Shown here: positions 37,274 to 48,687 of the stretch, one piece after another
Position numbering within the stretch: position 1 is the stretch's first letter
How the letters are laid out: the number at the start of each line of letters is the position of its first letter
Assembly (NCBI GenBank): GCA_027943335.1
Contig: BSBK01008417.1
Span: 241,685 to 305,684, forward strand
Origin: Chamaecyparis obtusa
Taxonomy: Eukaryota; Streptophyta; Pinopsida; Cupressales; Cupressaceae
Direction of reading: 5' to 3'
DNA length: 64,000 bases
Made by a program: the position numbers and the translations under genes
Notes under the pieces: generated by a model
What the model saw: only the letters and a program-made list of their open reading frames with translations
Database searches by the model: none
Told to the model about the DNA's origin: nothing

Positions 37274-37288
37274 TAATATTAAAGAAAT

Positions 37289-37293
37289 ATATT
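37289..37293 (+). repeat. 5-bp target duplication of element A, left copy (ATATT)
   Basis: ATATT precedes the LTR start TGTATTG at 37294 and follows the LTR end at 45001-45005, confirming one clean insertion. Confidence 0.85.
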
Positions 37294-38813
37294 TGTATTG
37301 TCTTAAAATGGAAGCACTTCCATGATAAGAGTGTTTGGCCCTCTGAGTAAGTGTTCTGGGGTCATGTTAAGTGCCTTGATCAGGTCTTTGCATGTATCTG
37401 GCTTTTCCCCCTGTTCTGCTTCCTTATACACCCATTTTTCAATTCATATAGCATTTTATAACATTCTAGGACATGATCCTAAGGTTTTTGACCAAAAGGT
37501 CAAAGTCAACCTTTTGGGGTCAAAGTAGACCTCTATCTTGACCTGGTTAGGATCGACCTCAATCCTGACCTGGTCGGTTACAACCTCATCCTTGACCCTC
37601 TGTTCAAAATTTCAAAATTCCTTGATTTTCGGGTGTCGTGTTTTCAGGGATATTTGTTTCCCACCTCTGGGTCAGCCATTTCAGGTTTCAGAATGGTAAA
37701 TCCTTTAATTGTATTTAATATAGGTATATTCTCTAAAGGTTAGGACCTAATTGGATTTAATTCTCCAAGGTGGCCCCTGTAGAGGAATATGCCCTAGTTC
37801 ACTATAAAAGGAGGCCTTCCTCTCTCATTTTGGATCATCAAGTTTTGTAATCTCATCTTCGAGCAATTTCATGAGCGAGCTCTCAAGTGCAAGCAAGTGA
37901 ATTCAAGAACTCAAGAAATCCTTCAAGCATTCATCCATCAAGGAGATCCATTGTTAGCCATTGAAAGATTCAATCTCTTTGGAGCCCCCTTGAAGATCCA
38001 TCCTTCTACATTCATCCAAGCCTTCTCATATGCAAAGATCAATTCATGATTGGTGTTGAAGATCAAATTCCATTGATTGGAGACATCCTACATTCATTCT
38101 ACATCCATTGAAGCATTCCTACTTGTGGATTTGAGGATTCGAATCCTCTACAAGGACTTCAACATAAGCGAGGTGAATTGTTTCATTTGCTTTGTTTATG
38201 CATACTACATTTCAATTCAATTTCAAGGTTAATTCCTAAATTGGGGTTTGACTAAGGCAAACCCTCCATACAAATAAAAACCCCCATTTTTTTGTAGGTA
38301 TAGGTGTGGAGCTTCGGATCTGAGATCAGATTCGGATACCCTTTTTAGCGAACTTTCCAGATCTGGGAACAAAGTCAGAATTGACCTTCAAACAAAGAAT
38401 GTAGCCTTTGACCTTTTATGAGGGTCAAAGACTACCTGTCGAGGGAAAGACAAAAGATTTATGGGTTTTCTTCATCTCAGCATTTCCAATCCGAAATAGG
38501 TTGCAGAATTGCCTGAAAGTACACATAGACATCATAAATTGGCATTTTCCAAATTTTCCCTAATTTGAGGTTAGTACTTGTATTTCAATTATTTCAAATT
38601 CCAAACACTTTAATTCTACCATAGGGAAATATAGGGTTTTTCTCTCTCTCTTTCATATTCTCCATAGATTGATTCGATTGTGTATTAACCTTTTGGTTGA
38701 TCAAATTGGATCTCTCCTTTGGGAATTTGGATTTATGAGTGGATCTAATATTTCCCCCATACATATACATCATACACATTTGAATAGGTGTGATTCCATT
38801 TTTCACCTATTCA
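37294..38813 (+). repeat. element A 5' LTR
   Basis: It starts TGTATTGTCTTAAAATGGAA and ends CACCTATTCA. It aligns along its full length with 43455-45000. A TATA box lies at 37803-37810. Clustered GGTC/GACC half-sites lie at 37490-37600. Confidence 0.93.
37803..37810 (+). promoter_or_regulatory. TATA box of element A 5' LTR
   Basis: TATAAAAG is followed by GAGGCCTTCCTCTCTCATTT. It is conserved at 43946-43953 in the 3' LTR and in the G2 LTR, so it is the likely Pol II promoter core. Confidence 0.75.
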
Positions 38814-38816
38814 TTT

Positions 38817-38834
38817 TGGTGAACCTGACTAGCT
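38817..38834 (+). promoter_or_regulatory. element A primer-binding site
   Basis: TGGTGAACCTGACTAGC starts three bases after the LTR end. It is not the initiator-Met type. Element B has a similar TGGTGAACCCAACTC site. I do not assign the tRNA. Confidence 0.6.
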
Positions 38835-39048
38835 TACTCTCTTTCCTTTTGTTGTTAGATTTTCTTTTATCTTGTTAGTATTAGATTTATCCTTTGTGTT
38901 AGATATTGCATGCTAATTAGATTTCAAAAATACAAAAATATTCATGCTTTATGTGTTCTTAGTTTAAGTCATTTGCATTACATTAGTTGATGAGCTTTAC
39001 CACCACTATCCTACTTATAACATTCTAGTTAGAAGAAGTCGTAGAGTC

Positions 39049-41039
39049 ATGGGTGCCTTTGATCCCAAATCTTCTTCTCCTTTCCTTAGGGTCCTAGATG
39101 ATAACTTGATTCTTCATGATTTCAATCCTACTATGGAGAAAAACTCTTCTCACTCATCTCATGATGAGGATGACCCTTTAAGAGTTCCTCCTAAACAAGT
39201 CCAAAAAAATTCCACTGAACTTAATAAAATGGGTAATTGGCTTATTCAAGAGAACCATAATCAAGACTCCATTCAAGCTATAGAGGCTCTTAAGAAAGTT
39301 CTTCGTGATAGTGATCAAGGTGTTAACCTCTTGTGTGGTATCACTCACCTTATGCATTCAAATGTTAAACCTTTAGCTCAAGAAGCTCAAGATTTAGGGT
39401 TGATTCCTCCTATCACTAGTGTTGAACCTCCTTCTAATCCTTTACCTCGTATTCCTACCTTTACTCCTTCTTTGGTGACTGTGATGGTTCCCTCTATTTC
39501 TATGAGTGTTCCTCATATGTCCCTTCCTACATCACAACCTTCATATCATAATGTTCCTTTTACTTATTCCAATCTACTTCCAACTGTGATCCCTAGTGTT
39601 CCTCCAGTTGTGTCTTCTATCCTGGTAGCTTCTTACACTCTACCTAGTGTGTCTAATATTGCTACTCCTATTTCCTCTAATGATTCAACAATCATTAGTT
39701 TGGCTCAAACTATGTCATCCTTACAAAAACAACTTGCTTCGTTAACTCAAAACAAGTTTAGTATCCCTACATGTGACATGGGAAGTCCTTTGTCCTTGGA
39801 TATTATTCATACTCCTATTCCTTAGCAAGTCGATATGCCTCATCTTGAAAATTATAATGGAAAAGGAGATCATGTTCATCATGTTAAAACATTCCAAATC
39901 CTTTTTAGTGATTTTTCTCATGACCATAGGATTTTAGCCAAACTATTTGCTAGAACCTTCCATGACAAGGCCTTACAATGTTATTGTTCCTTGCCTCCTT
40001 GTTCTATTGATTCCTTTCCAAAAATTTCTAATGACTTTATTCAAAAATTTCAAAACAACATTGGCCCACAAGTGTCTTTGACTGATTTAATGCATTGTAA
40101 ACAAAGTGCTAAAGTAAAATTAACTGAATTTATTGGTAGATTTAAGCATTTGTATGCTCAAATTTCCTATCCCATTCTTGATATGGATATTCAACGTATG
40201 TTTATTTCAAATTTGTAAAAGGATATTAGAGATAAGATTTTGCTTACTGAATTTACCTCTTTTCAACAAATTTGCGCAATGCTTCATCATTATCAATTAC
40301 AAGTGAGTCAATTTGAGAGCAACACTCCAATGGCCACTGTTCCAGTTGATAAGAGTGATGCTGCTCCTAAGCCAAACAAATTTAAAAAATTCAACAACTA
40401 TGTCAAGATAAACAAGCAAGCTAATGCAGTTGCTGATCAAGTTGATGTTGCATCTCACAATGCCACTTCTACATCCACTGCTTTTCAATTAAATCATTCA
40501 TTTACTCCTCTTTCTAAACCTTTACATGCTATTATGAATAGTTTGTTAGATGCTAATATGATTACTTTACCTCCTATTTGACCTCTTTTACCTGTTACGA
40601 TTGCTTCTAAATCTTTTGATCAAAATTCTTTTTTTCAATATCATCGTCAGAATGGTCATGATACTGAGAAATTTTATTCTTTGAAACATAAGGTTCAAGA
40701 CTTAATTGACTCTAATGCCTTATCTATTGATAATCTTGATGTAGTGGGAATAAATTTGTCTCTCCTCCTAATCAAAACCTTCAAATCTATATGAATCCTT
40801 TACCTACGCATGATACTAATACCATTGCTCAACCACTTGCTATGGAAATCATGTATGATTCTAAGATGGATGATCTCAATCATGTTCTTAATCAAGTGGA
40901 GCATGTTGGTCAATCTATATCTCCACCTCAACCTCAACCTCAGCCTCAACCTCAGATTCAATCTCAAGTTCAATCTCAAACTCGACCAAAACCTAAACCT
41001 AAAATGAAAACTCAACCTAAACCTCGACAACAACAATAA
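39049..41039 (+). pseudogene. gypsy-type gag (element A)
   Basis: The start at 39049 (MGAFDPKSS) matches element B's gag start. The frame is open to 40581 apart from TAG at 39823, TAA at 40216 and TGA at 40579. It has a Ser/Pro-rich N-terminal half, a gag domain (39835-40218, with HLENYNGKGDHVHHVKTFQ and FARTFHDKALQCY), and a degraded knuckle YHRQNGHDTEKFYSLKHKVQDL near 40640. In that knuckle the expected Cys residues are Gln or Phe. The frame shifts by one near 40745 into a Pro/Gln-rich tail (PQPQPQPQPQ at about 40925). Stops sit at positions that fit C-to-T change. Confidence 0.88.
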
Positions 41040-41055
41040 ATGACCTCGAAAACTT

Positions 41056-41502
41056 TTGATTACCTTTGATGGCTCTAAGAATATTAAAGCTCCTAATAGT
41101 CCCCTTTACATTGCTGCTAGGATTTCTCAGATACCTACTCGTGGTTGTCTTATTGATCCTACATCCTTAGTCAATGTTATTACTGAAGAAAATGTTTTTA
41201 TGAAAATCTTACAACATGAGTCTTATGATACATCAAATGTGTGGATTCAAACTTGTAATGGTTTTCTTTATCCATCATTTGGTTCTATTACTTTACCGGT
41301 TGAACTCTGTGGAAAAATTGTGAACACTACCTTTGTTGTTGTTCCTACTTCTAATCAATTTAAAGTTAAGCTAGGTTTTCCTTGGTTGAATACCATGCAT
41401 GTTTTTGCTTCACCTACCCATAAGTGTCTTAAGTTCATCCATGATGAAGAATTGAAGATGATTAATCATAGTTTATATCAACCTTCTAGGCCTAGAGATT
41501 AA
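41056..41502 (+). pseudogene. retropepsin-like protease (element A)
   Basis: The segment has the retropepsin layout: PLYIAARISQIPTRG, then IDPTSLVNVI at the active site, VVPTSNQF, and GFPWLNTMHVFASPTHKCLKF at the C-terminus. The usual Asp-Pro-Gly-Ser becomes Asp-Pro-Thr-Ser, so the catalytic glycine is lost. GRPW is GFPW. It is in the same frame as the gag. The ORF has no ATG start here because the protein is translated as part of the gag polyprotein. Confidence 0.83.
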
Positions 41503-42299
41503 GCTACTCTTGATTTCTTTTGGCCTTCATTACCTAATTCATGTCCTCCTCGACCTGATAATATTTTTCATTCATATCAAGCTTATAAACATTGTAAGAT
41601 TCTTGAATTAAGCATTCCTACCATGGATCTTAATCATGGTCTTTTGCCTAAACCTTCTATACCTCCTTTAACTATGGCTTCTAGTTCAGTTAATCAAGTT
41701 CCTTCTATCACTCTTCCTAAAGAACCTATCAAAGATCATGTGATTGTTCCTCCTATTGTTGATAATCCTATTTATCTTCCTAAAGAACCTGTGAAGGATC
41801 CTATGATTGTTCCTCCTAGTTCTCAACCTATTTCAAATAAATCAAAATGTAATCGATCTGCTAATGAACGTCGTAAAAAGCATCATGCTCATGCTAAAGC
41901 TTGTAATTCTATTCTTCAAAGATCTCTACCTTCTTCAGATAAACCTATGCATGATGTGTTAGAAGAAGTTGTTACTAAAAATGATTTTCATAAGCATGAT
42001 TATGATGATTCTATTCGTATCTCAGATCCCATTTTGATTAATTTGGATGAAGAAGATACTCTTGATGATACTGATGATATTAATGATGAATATGAGACTA
42101 TTAACATTGACATTGATTTACCTAATATGATTTCATCATAATTAACTCTTACACCTAGTGTCAAACATTGTGATTCTCAAGAGGATCCTTGTTTGGAACT
42201 AGCTATCATTCCTACTATGTTGGATATAGTGCCTATTGCAAGTTACCCACCTTCCCTAAATGATATACAACAAGATGGGGAGAGTAGGTGGCATGCTTG
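41503..42299 (+). pseudogene. unknown C-terminal region after protease (element A)
   Basis: In the same frame, after one stop (41500-41502), about 265 codons continue. They contain a Pro-rich stretch with a repeated LPKEPxKDxxIVPP motif, a basic patch (NKSKCNRSANERRKKHHAHAK) and an acidic tail (LDEEDTLDDTDDINDEYE). A second stop follows near 42140. It ends ESRWHA at 42299. I recognise no domain. It occupies the place where RT should start and is not RT. It may be a tether, a nuclear-localisation region or simply the remnant spacer. Confidence 0.6.
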
Positions 42300-43439
42300 A
42301 TCGACTTGTCCTACATGGTAGCTATGTTGTGTGTTTTCCTACTATACTATGCTTGTCCCATAATGTGTTTGCTAAATGTTTTTAGATTCTTTTATACGAT
42401 CCTTGTTACTCAGTTGGTACAAGGTGATAATGGAATCGAAACTGCTATTCAAATTCCTCTATATGTATCTCTATTCTTCTATGTGTTGTTCAATGTTATG
42501 TTGTAATTGTGCTATTGTTTGTAAATGTTTCCTTGTGTAATCTACTTGGATTCAAGATATGGTAGCACTAAATTATTTTTGGTCTCCATGTCATGGTCTA
42601 AAAAGATTCTCCTTCATATATCTTATGTGACTTTCCTCCTTTGTGAACATAGTTCTACTTTCTTTGGGGAATGATGTCAATTCATTTGCAATAATATCAT
42701 ATATATATTATCTTATGATCATATTGACCCCATGGTAGGTAGATCCCTTCTATGCTCTTTGTATGTTTCTATGATATTTCCCTTGATTTGTCTTCGTCTG
42801 GGGGCATCTCAAAGTGGAAACATAATTAGTGGAGTTGTTTATGTTTCCGTTAAAGCCATTGCTCCTGTTAAAGTGTCAGTAATGACTTTAACGTGGGGGC
42901 ATACGCTTTTCTCACTTGTTGCACACACACACTTTTTGATACACACATATTTTTCAAGATACCTTTTTCTCTTTTTGGATTAGTGACTAATCCTTAAAGC
43001 ATGGATTTATATTTTAGGATCTCTCGATCCCTCCAGTTTCAAATATACACATATTTTGATCCCTTAAGGTCGAAGGTGTCCTTAAGACTAGATCTCTTTT
43101 GTTTTTGGTTTTATTCTTATGGAATAGAATATTCCTAAGAGTGAATCCTTGATGGGTTGACTAGTGAGTAGCCACATTCACTAGGCATTTCAATTCCATC
43201 TTTCCAGTTGCATTGTTTCCTTCTGTGGTTCACAATGGGACATAAGTTCTCATTGGGCGAGATAATCACACCCTTTCTTTCTCTCTCTATAGATCTCTCT
43301 CTTATTGTGATCTAGGAGTTGACAAAGAATTGAGTCCCTAGGGGCTTAAGGTTTCTCTTTGTCCCTTGGATTATGATAAGATTATCTTTTCATTATGATC
43401 TCCTTTACCAAGAGTTTGCATCGAGTCCATACTCTTGCT
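42300..43439 (+). other. element A 3' untranslated region
   Basis: About 1.1 kb without recognisable coding, between the unknown region and the polypurine tract. Several T-rich tracts and a short run of ACAC (42922-42934) are present. Small ORFs here have no motif. Confidence 0.6.
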
Positions 43440-43454
43440 AAAGTGGGGGCTTAA
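43440..43454 (+). promoter_or_regulatory. element A polypurine tract
   Basis: AAAGTGGGGGCTTAA lies immediately upstream of the 3' LTR start, where plus-strand priming is expected. Confidence 0.75.
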
Positions 43455-44784
43455 TGTATCGTCTTAAAATGGAAGCACTTCCATGAAAAGAGCATTTAGC
43501 TCTCTTAGTAAGTGTTCTGGGGTCATGTTAAGCACCTTGATCAAGTCTTTGCATGTATCTAGATTTTCCCCCCTGTTCTTCTTCCTTCTGCACCCATTTT
43601 TCACTTCATATCTGCATTTTATAACATTTTGGGATAGGATCCTTAGGTTTTTGACAAAAATGTCAAAGTCAACCTTTATCTTGACCTGGTCAGGATCGAC
43701 CTCGATCCTGACCTGGTCAGTTACAACCTCATCCTTGAGCCTCTGTTCATAATTTCAAAATTCCTTGATTTTCGGGTGTTGGGTTTTCGGGGATATTTGT
43801 TTCCTGCCTTCGGGTCGGCCATTTTAGGTTTCATAATGGTAAATCCTTTAATTGCATTTAATCTAGGTATATTTTATAAAGGTTAGGACCAAATTGGATA
43901 TAATTCTCCAAGGTTGCCCCTCTAGAGGATTGTTCCCTATTTCACTATAAAAGGAGGCCTTCCTCTCTCATTTTGGATCATCAATTTTTGCAATCTCATC
44001 TTCAAGAAATTTCATGAGTGAGCTCTCAAGTGCAAGCAAGTGAATTCGAGAATTCAAGCAAGCCTTGAAGAATTTAAGTGTTCAAGCATTCATCCATCAA
44101 GGAGATCCATTGTTAACCATTGAAGGATTCAATCTCTTTGGAGCTCCCTTGAAGATCCATTCTTCTACATTCATCCAAGCCTCCTCATATGCAAAGATCA
44201 ATTCAAGATTGGTGTTGAAGATCAAATGCCATTGATTGGATACATCCTACATTCATTCTACATCCATTGAAGCATTCCTACTTATGGATTTGAGGATTCG
44301 AATCCTCTACAAGGACTTCAACATAAGCGAGGTGAATTGTTTCATTTGCTTTGTTTATGCATACATTCAATTTCAAGGTTAATTCCTAAATTGGGGTTTG
44401 ACTAAGGCAAACCCCCCATACAAAAAAAAACCCCCATTTTCTTGTAGGTACAAGTGTAGAGCTTTCGATCTGAGATCGGATTCAAATACCCTTTTTGGAA
44501 AACTTTCCAGATCTGTGAACAAAGCCAAAATCGACCTTCAAACAAAGAATGTAGCCTTTGACCTTTTATGAGGGTCAAATACTACCTGCTGGTGGAAAGA
44601 CAAAAGATTTTTGGGTTTTCTTCGTCTCAACATTTCCAGTCCAAAACAAGTTTCAGAATTGCCCAAAAGTACACATAGACATCAGAAATTGGCATTTTCT
44701 AGATTTTCCCTAATTTGAGGTTAGTACTTTTATTTCAATTATTTCAAATTCCAAACACTTCAATTCTACCATAGGGAAATATAG

Positions 44785-44842
<58 letters not shown>

Positions 44843-45000
44843 ATATTCTCCATAGATTGATTCGATTGTGTATTAACCTTTTGGTTGATCAAATTGGATC
44901 TCTCCTTTGGGAATTTGGATTTAGGAGTGGATCTCATATTTCCCCCATACATATACATCATAAACATTTGAATAGGTGTGATTCCATTTACACCTATTCA
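43455..45000 (+). repeat. element A 3' LTR
   Basis: It starts TGTATCGTCTTAAAATGGAA and ends CACCTATTCA, then ATATT. It carries (TC) repeats of about 50 bases at 44790-44840 where the 5' LTR has only about 11 (38641-38651). Scattered substitutions separate the two LTRs, so the insertion is not recent. Confidence 0.93.
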
Positions 45001-45005
45001 ATATT

Positions 45006-45398
45006 TAATAAAGTAAATAAATTGTACCAAAAATTAAATGACAATCAAATGCTATTCCATTCACATGGTTTTATTTTGGCACTAGTTTTATTTTGTGGGA
45101 GTTTGTTCCAATGAAAGAAAACACATTTTAGTGAATCGTGTTAATTGATTGAATAGCGTGTCAATATTGAGTTTTTTTGAAGATGCATTTTTGCAACATG
45201 GAATGTGATGTGTGGATACATGCTTGGACATATGGGAATACATTGAAGAGCTTGATGTTTTAGATTTGATCATCATAAATCTATAGGTGTTTTGTATTAC
45301 TTTTGGAGGCTAGGTTTTTCACTCATGGGATTTTTTCTAGAGTACATCTTATGTTACCTTGTGGCTTATCTATTTGATCCTTTCATATAGGTTATTAT
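45006..45398. other. flank between elements A and B
   Basis: About 390 bases of AT-rich sequence with no recognised gene or repeat. It is the continuation of the target into which element A inserted. Confidence 0.5.
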
Positions 45399-46780
45399 TG
45401 TACTATCCTAAAAAGTTAGCTCCCATATTTGAATGCTCTATTAGGCCCCATTTTGGTGATTTCAAGGTCATATGTTCATTATGCTTGATCCTAGCAACTT
45501 GATTCTTCTCTTTCCCACTTCTTTTGTACCATCTCAATGTCCAGTTTAAATTTGAGCTTAAAACTCAAGAATGAGTCATTTCAAATGATCTATACCCTCA
45601 GTTTTTGGCCCAAATTTGGCCCGGAGCTCTATGTATAGATGTTAATGGAAGAATTAGTTTTGTGGTCATCCTAGATCAATTTTAAATCCTAAAATGATGG
45701 AGTAAGTATATAAAGACCCTATCTCTCTTTATTATGATATACTTTCATGATCTAAAACTTTGGAAATTAAGTTTTCAAGAGAAATCAAGCAATCAAGATA
45801 AATTGACCAATTAGATTTAACATTTGAAGTCAATCATCCAAGATCTTGTTTCTCAAGTTGATTCATCTTGTCCATTGAATAAATTATCTCTCCTATGATG
45901 GCCAAGTAGAGGAATTATCAATCAAGCAAGAATATCATTTCATTCCTTCCATTCATCTACATTCATCTCTTCTTCATTACAAGTGGTTATCAAGCGTATC
46001 TACATTGAAGATCTAGGAGTGGCATTTACAGATCCATGCATTTGTGAGGGCATACTTAATTCCTATTCTAAAAATTAGGGTCAAATCCTTTATTCGAATA
46101 ATATTTAAGCATCTTCATGGGTATGAGAAATTTCTACATTCATCCACAAGGGTTTATGCATGATGAATCTACCATTTACCATTTTACATTCTTTCCTTTA
46201 TACAATTTTAATTCAATTTCAAGGTTGATTCCTAAATGGGGGTTTGACCAAGGAAAGCTCCATTTACCCAATATTTTCCCTATTTTTCTAGTGTGCAAGA
46301 ATAGGCGATGGAGCTATGAGATATTTTTTGAGCAGATCAAGAATACTCAAAGATATCTTGAAAGTTTCAGGCAAAAATACAGAGTATAAGTCATCTCAAA
46401 TGACGTATACCTAGGTATATGTTGTCTCAAATGATCTATACCCTCATAAAAAGACTCAAATTTGATGGGTGGATAGATTACAATTTTAGGATCTCATAAA
46501 ATTAGTTACATGTATTTCATGTGTTTCATCTATCAGTTATTCAAATTTGAATTTACTAGTTCCCTAATTCATTTCTAAATGCATTTATTTCTTTCCTAAT
46601 TTACATTTCTATCTTTATTATCATTTTCCATTTTAAAATTACATTTTTAGTGAAGAAAAAATTGTCCCCATTTAGCACTTAAGTCACCTCTTGAGCCTAT
46701 TGCAGGCATCTTCCTTCAAAATGTGCAAAACCTTGAAATGAGAGGTGATTTACCTTAATTCTACATTGCTTCCAATTTCA
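45399..46780 (+). repeat. element B 5' LTR
   Basis: The start resembles the element A LTR start. TATAAAGACC at about 45710 is a plausible promoter. The segment near 46220-46280 repeats the AATTCCTAAATTGGGGTTTG block of A with changes. The end is placed before the primer-binding region by position only. Confidence 0.65.
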
Positions 46781-46790
46781 CATTATATAT

Positions 46791-46885
46791 TTTGGTGAAC
46801 CCAACTCTTTTTACATACTTTTGATTTTGGTGTTATATTGCCTTTGTGTGCTTGTAGGTTCACATTTTGGTGAGCCCAACTCTTC
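46791..46885 (+). repeat. duplicated primer-binding region (element B)
   Basis: TTTTGGTGAACCCAACTC at 46790 recurs as TTTTGGTGAGCCCAACTC at 46865, each followed by a TTTTGGTGTTA clause. This is a tandem duplication of about 75 bases covering the primer-binding site. Confidence 0.8.
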
Positions 46886-47169
46886 TAACATACTTTCTAT
46901 TTTGGTGTTAGATTCCCTTTGTGTGTTTGTTAGATTCCCTTCTTATGCATTGCATTAAAATCATTATTACATTATATATTCGCTACATTGTATGCTTTAG
47001 ATCTTCATATTTGATTTAATAATTAGATATTTTTTTCATTAACTATACTTAGTTGATCTCTTTCAAAATTAAAATTTCATAGATCTATCACTTTTTTATC
47101 TTCTAGTGCATGAGTGTTATTGCATTGAGTCCTACTTATAGTATTTTGGTTAGGAGAATCCATGGACTT

Positions 47170-47796
47170 ATGGGTTCCTTTGACCCCGAGTTCTCTTTCT
47201 TTCCTAGGAGTCTTGATTAGATCAATGTGCATACTGATGATATTCCACCTATTATTGAGAATAAATCTTCCCACTCTTCTCATGATGAAGATGAGACCTT
47301 AAGGGTTTCTCCTATGAAAGTTTAAATATTTCTCATGATTTTGAAAATTTTGAGCAATGGTTAGGATAAGAAGATTCCAATCCTAAGGTCATCTTTGTAG
47401 TAGAGTGTTTGAGGAAGATAATTCAAAATGATGAAAATTTTGTTATCATCTTTCATAGTATCTTTGATCTCATTGATAACAATGTCAAGCCTATTAGAGA
47501 TTTTGCCCCAAAGGTAGCTTTCATTCCACCTACCACTAGTGTTGAGATCTCTACTCCTATTCCTATATCAATACCTAGTGTGTCTACTTATGATCCACCT
47601 ATCATAACCACTTCCATTTAAATCACAAATCTTATACATGTTATCATTATTAATTCTATTGTTCCTCCTCCTTTAAGTGTTCCATGTCTATTCTTACCTT
47701 CTTCCATGCCCACTTACAATTGTGCTCCCTTTTCATATTCTACTGCTCCTTCCATTTTTCATAGTGGTCCAAATCTTTCACACATATCTCCTTCTT
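47170..47796 (+). pseudogene. gag N-terminal fragment (element B)
   Basis: The start MGSFDPEFS, followed by ENKSSHSSHDEDE and, after frame changes, NNVKPIRDFAPKVAFIPPTTSVE (47409-47621), parallels element A's gag block by block. It is broken by stops and at least one frameshift. It is cut off by the LTR-like start at 47797. Confidence 0.8.
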
Positions 47797-48687
47797 GTAG
47801 ACACCCAATATTGTCCCATGCTTGCAAGTATTTACTAATTACTAATTGTTCCTCTATTAATTAAATAATTTTTTAATCATTTAATTAATCATCTTTATTC
47901 TTCTAAAATCTCACTAAGTCAATCTTTCCATCATTTAATAACTTTCTTAATATTAATTAAATAATTAATATTATTTAATTAATCAACCTTTAATTAAGTG
48001 GTCTTTACAATTTAGTTAAATTCAATTTCTATAGTCTCACAGTTTAAATAATTATTCCTAATGATTTAAATTGACTAATTGATTCCTCTAATTAAATTAA
48101 TTTCTAAAAGCTTAATTTAATTTCAATGTCAATTAATTTCATCTCATTTCTAATTAATTCAATATTAATTTCATAGATGAATATACTTCAATAATTGGTA
48201 GGATTTTATTATATGCATAATATTTTCAAATCATTAAAAAAATGGCTCGCTCCTTGCAAAAAAATACAATAAATCAATGAAGGGTTTTTAATCGAGTTCA
48301 ATTGAGAGAACCTACTTGAGCTAATGATGGGCATTATACAAACAAATTTGAAATTATAGAGCATTTCCCTCCCTCTACCCTATGGGCAAATTTTCTAGAG
48401 AAAAAAAATGGGAATCGGTATTCTACGATAAATAACCCTGGGAGCGAATGGCGGCCTTAAAATTTTCATTTTAGATCTAGCAATGGAGGGAAAATTAATC
48501 ATGGATGGTAGGTAGCTATGGGTAGAAAAGCATGATGGGAAATGAATGCTCAAGCTATGGAAGAACAAAATGGAAGAGAAGAAAATATTATTAGATGAAA
48601 TCTAGGTGACCATGTATGTATTTATCCCTTCACTTGAATGATCCCTAAATGTGATTTTGGAGCCAATATGATACCCCTAGGAGATTC
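47797..48687 (+). repeat. LTR-like sequence, very AT-rich
   Basis: It starts TGTAGACACCCAATATTG, a common plant LTR start, and continues with many ATTAATTAAATAATTAAT strings, then ordinary sequence from about 48230. No partner or coding region is seen. The right limit is unknown. Confidence 0.45.

Larger units (their letters stand above)
37294..45000 (+). mobile_element. LTR retrotransposon A: gag-protease, no RT or integrase
   Basis: It has two LTRs of 1,520 and 1,546 bp, a 5-bp duplication ATATT, a primer-binding site at 38817 and a polypurine tract at 43440-43454. The 4.6-kb interior encodes a gypsy-type gag and retropepsin, then an unknown acidic C-terminal region and about 1.1 kb without coding. 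RT, RNase H and integrase are wholly absent, although the ends are complete and the interior shows no obvious deletion scar. It therefore probably moved using enzymes of a relative. G2 shares its LTR family and is the obvious candidate type. Confidence 0.9.
45399..47796 (+). mobile_element. LTR retrotransposon B, 5' part only
   Basis: It has an LTR (45399-46780) starting TGTACTATCCTAAAAAG, a primer-binding region and the start of a gag homologous to element A. It ends abruptly at 47796 where a different LTR-like start (TGTAGACACCC) begins. The LTR shares the layout of element A's but is much more diverged, so B is an older relative. Confidence 0.75.
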
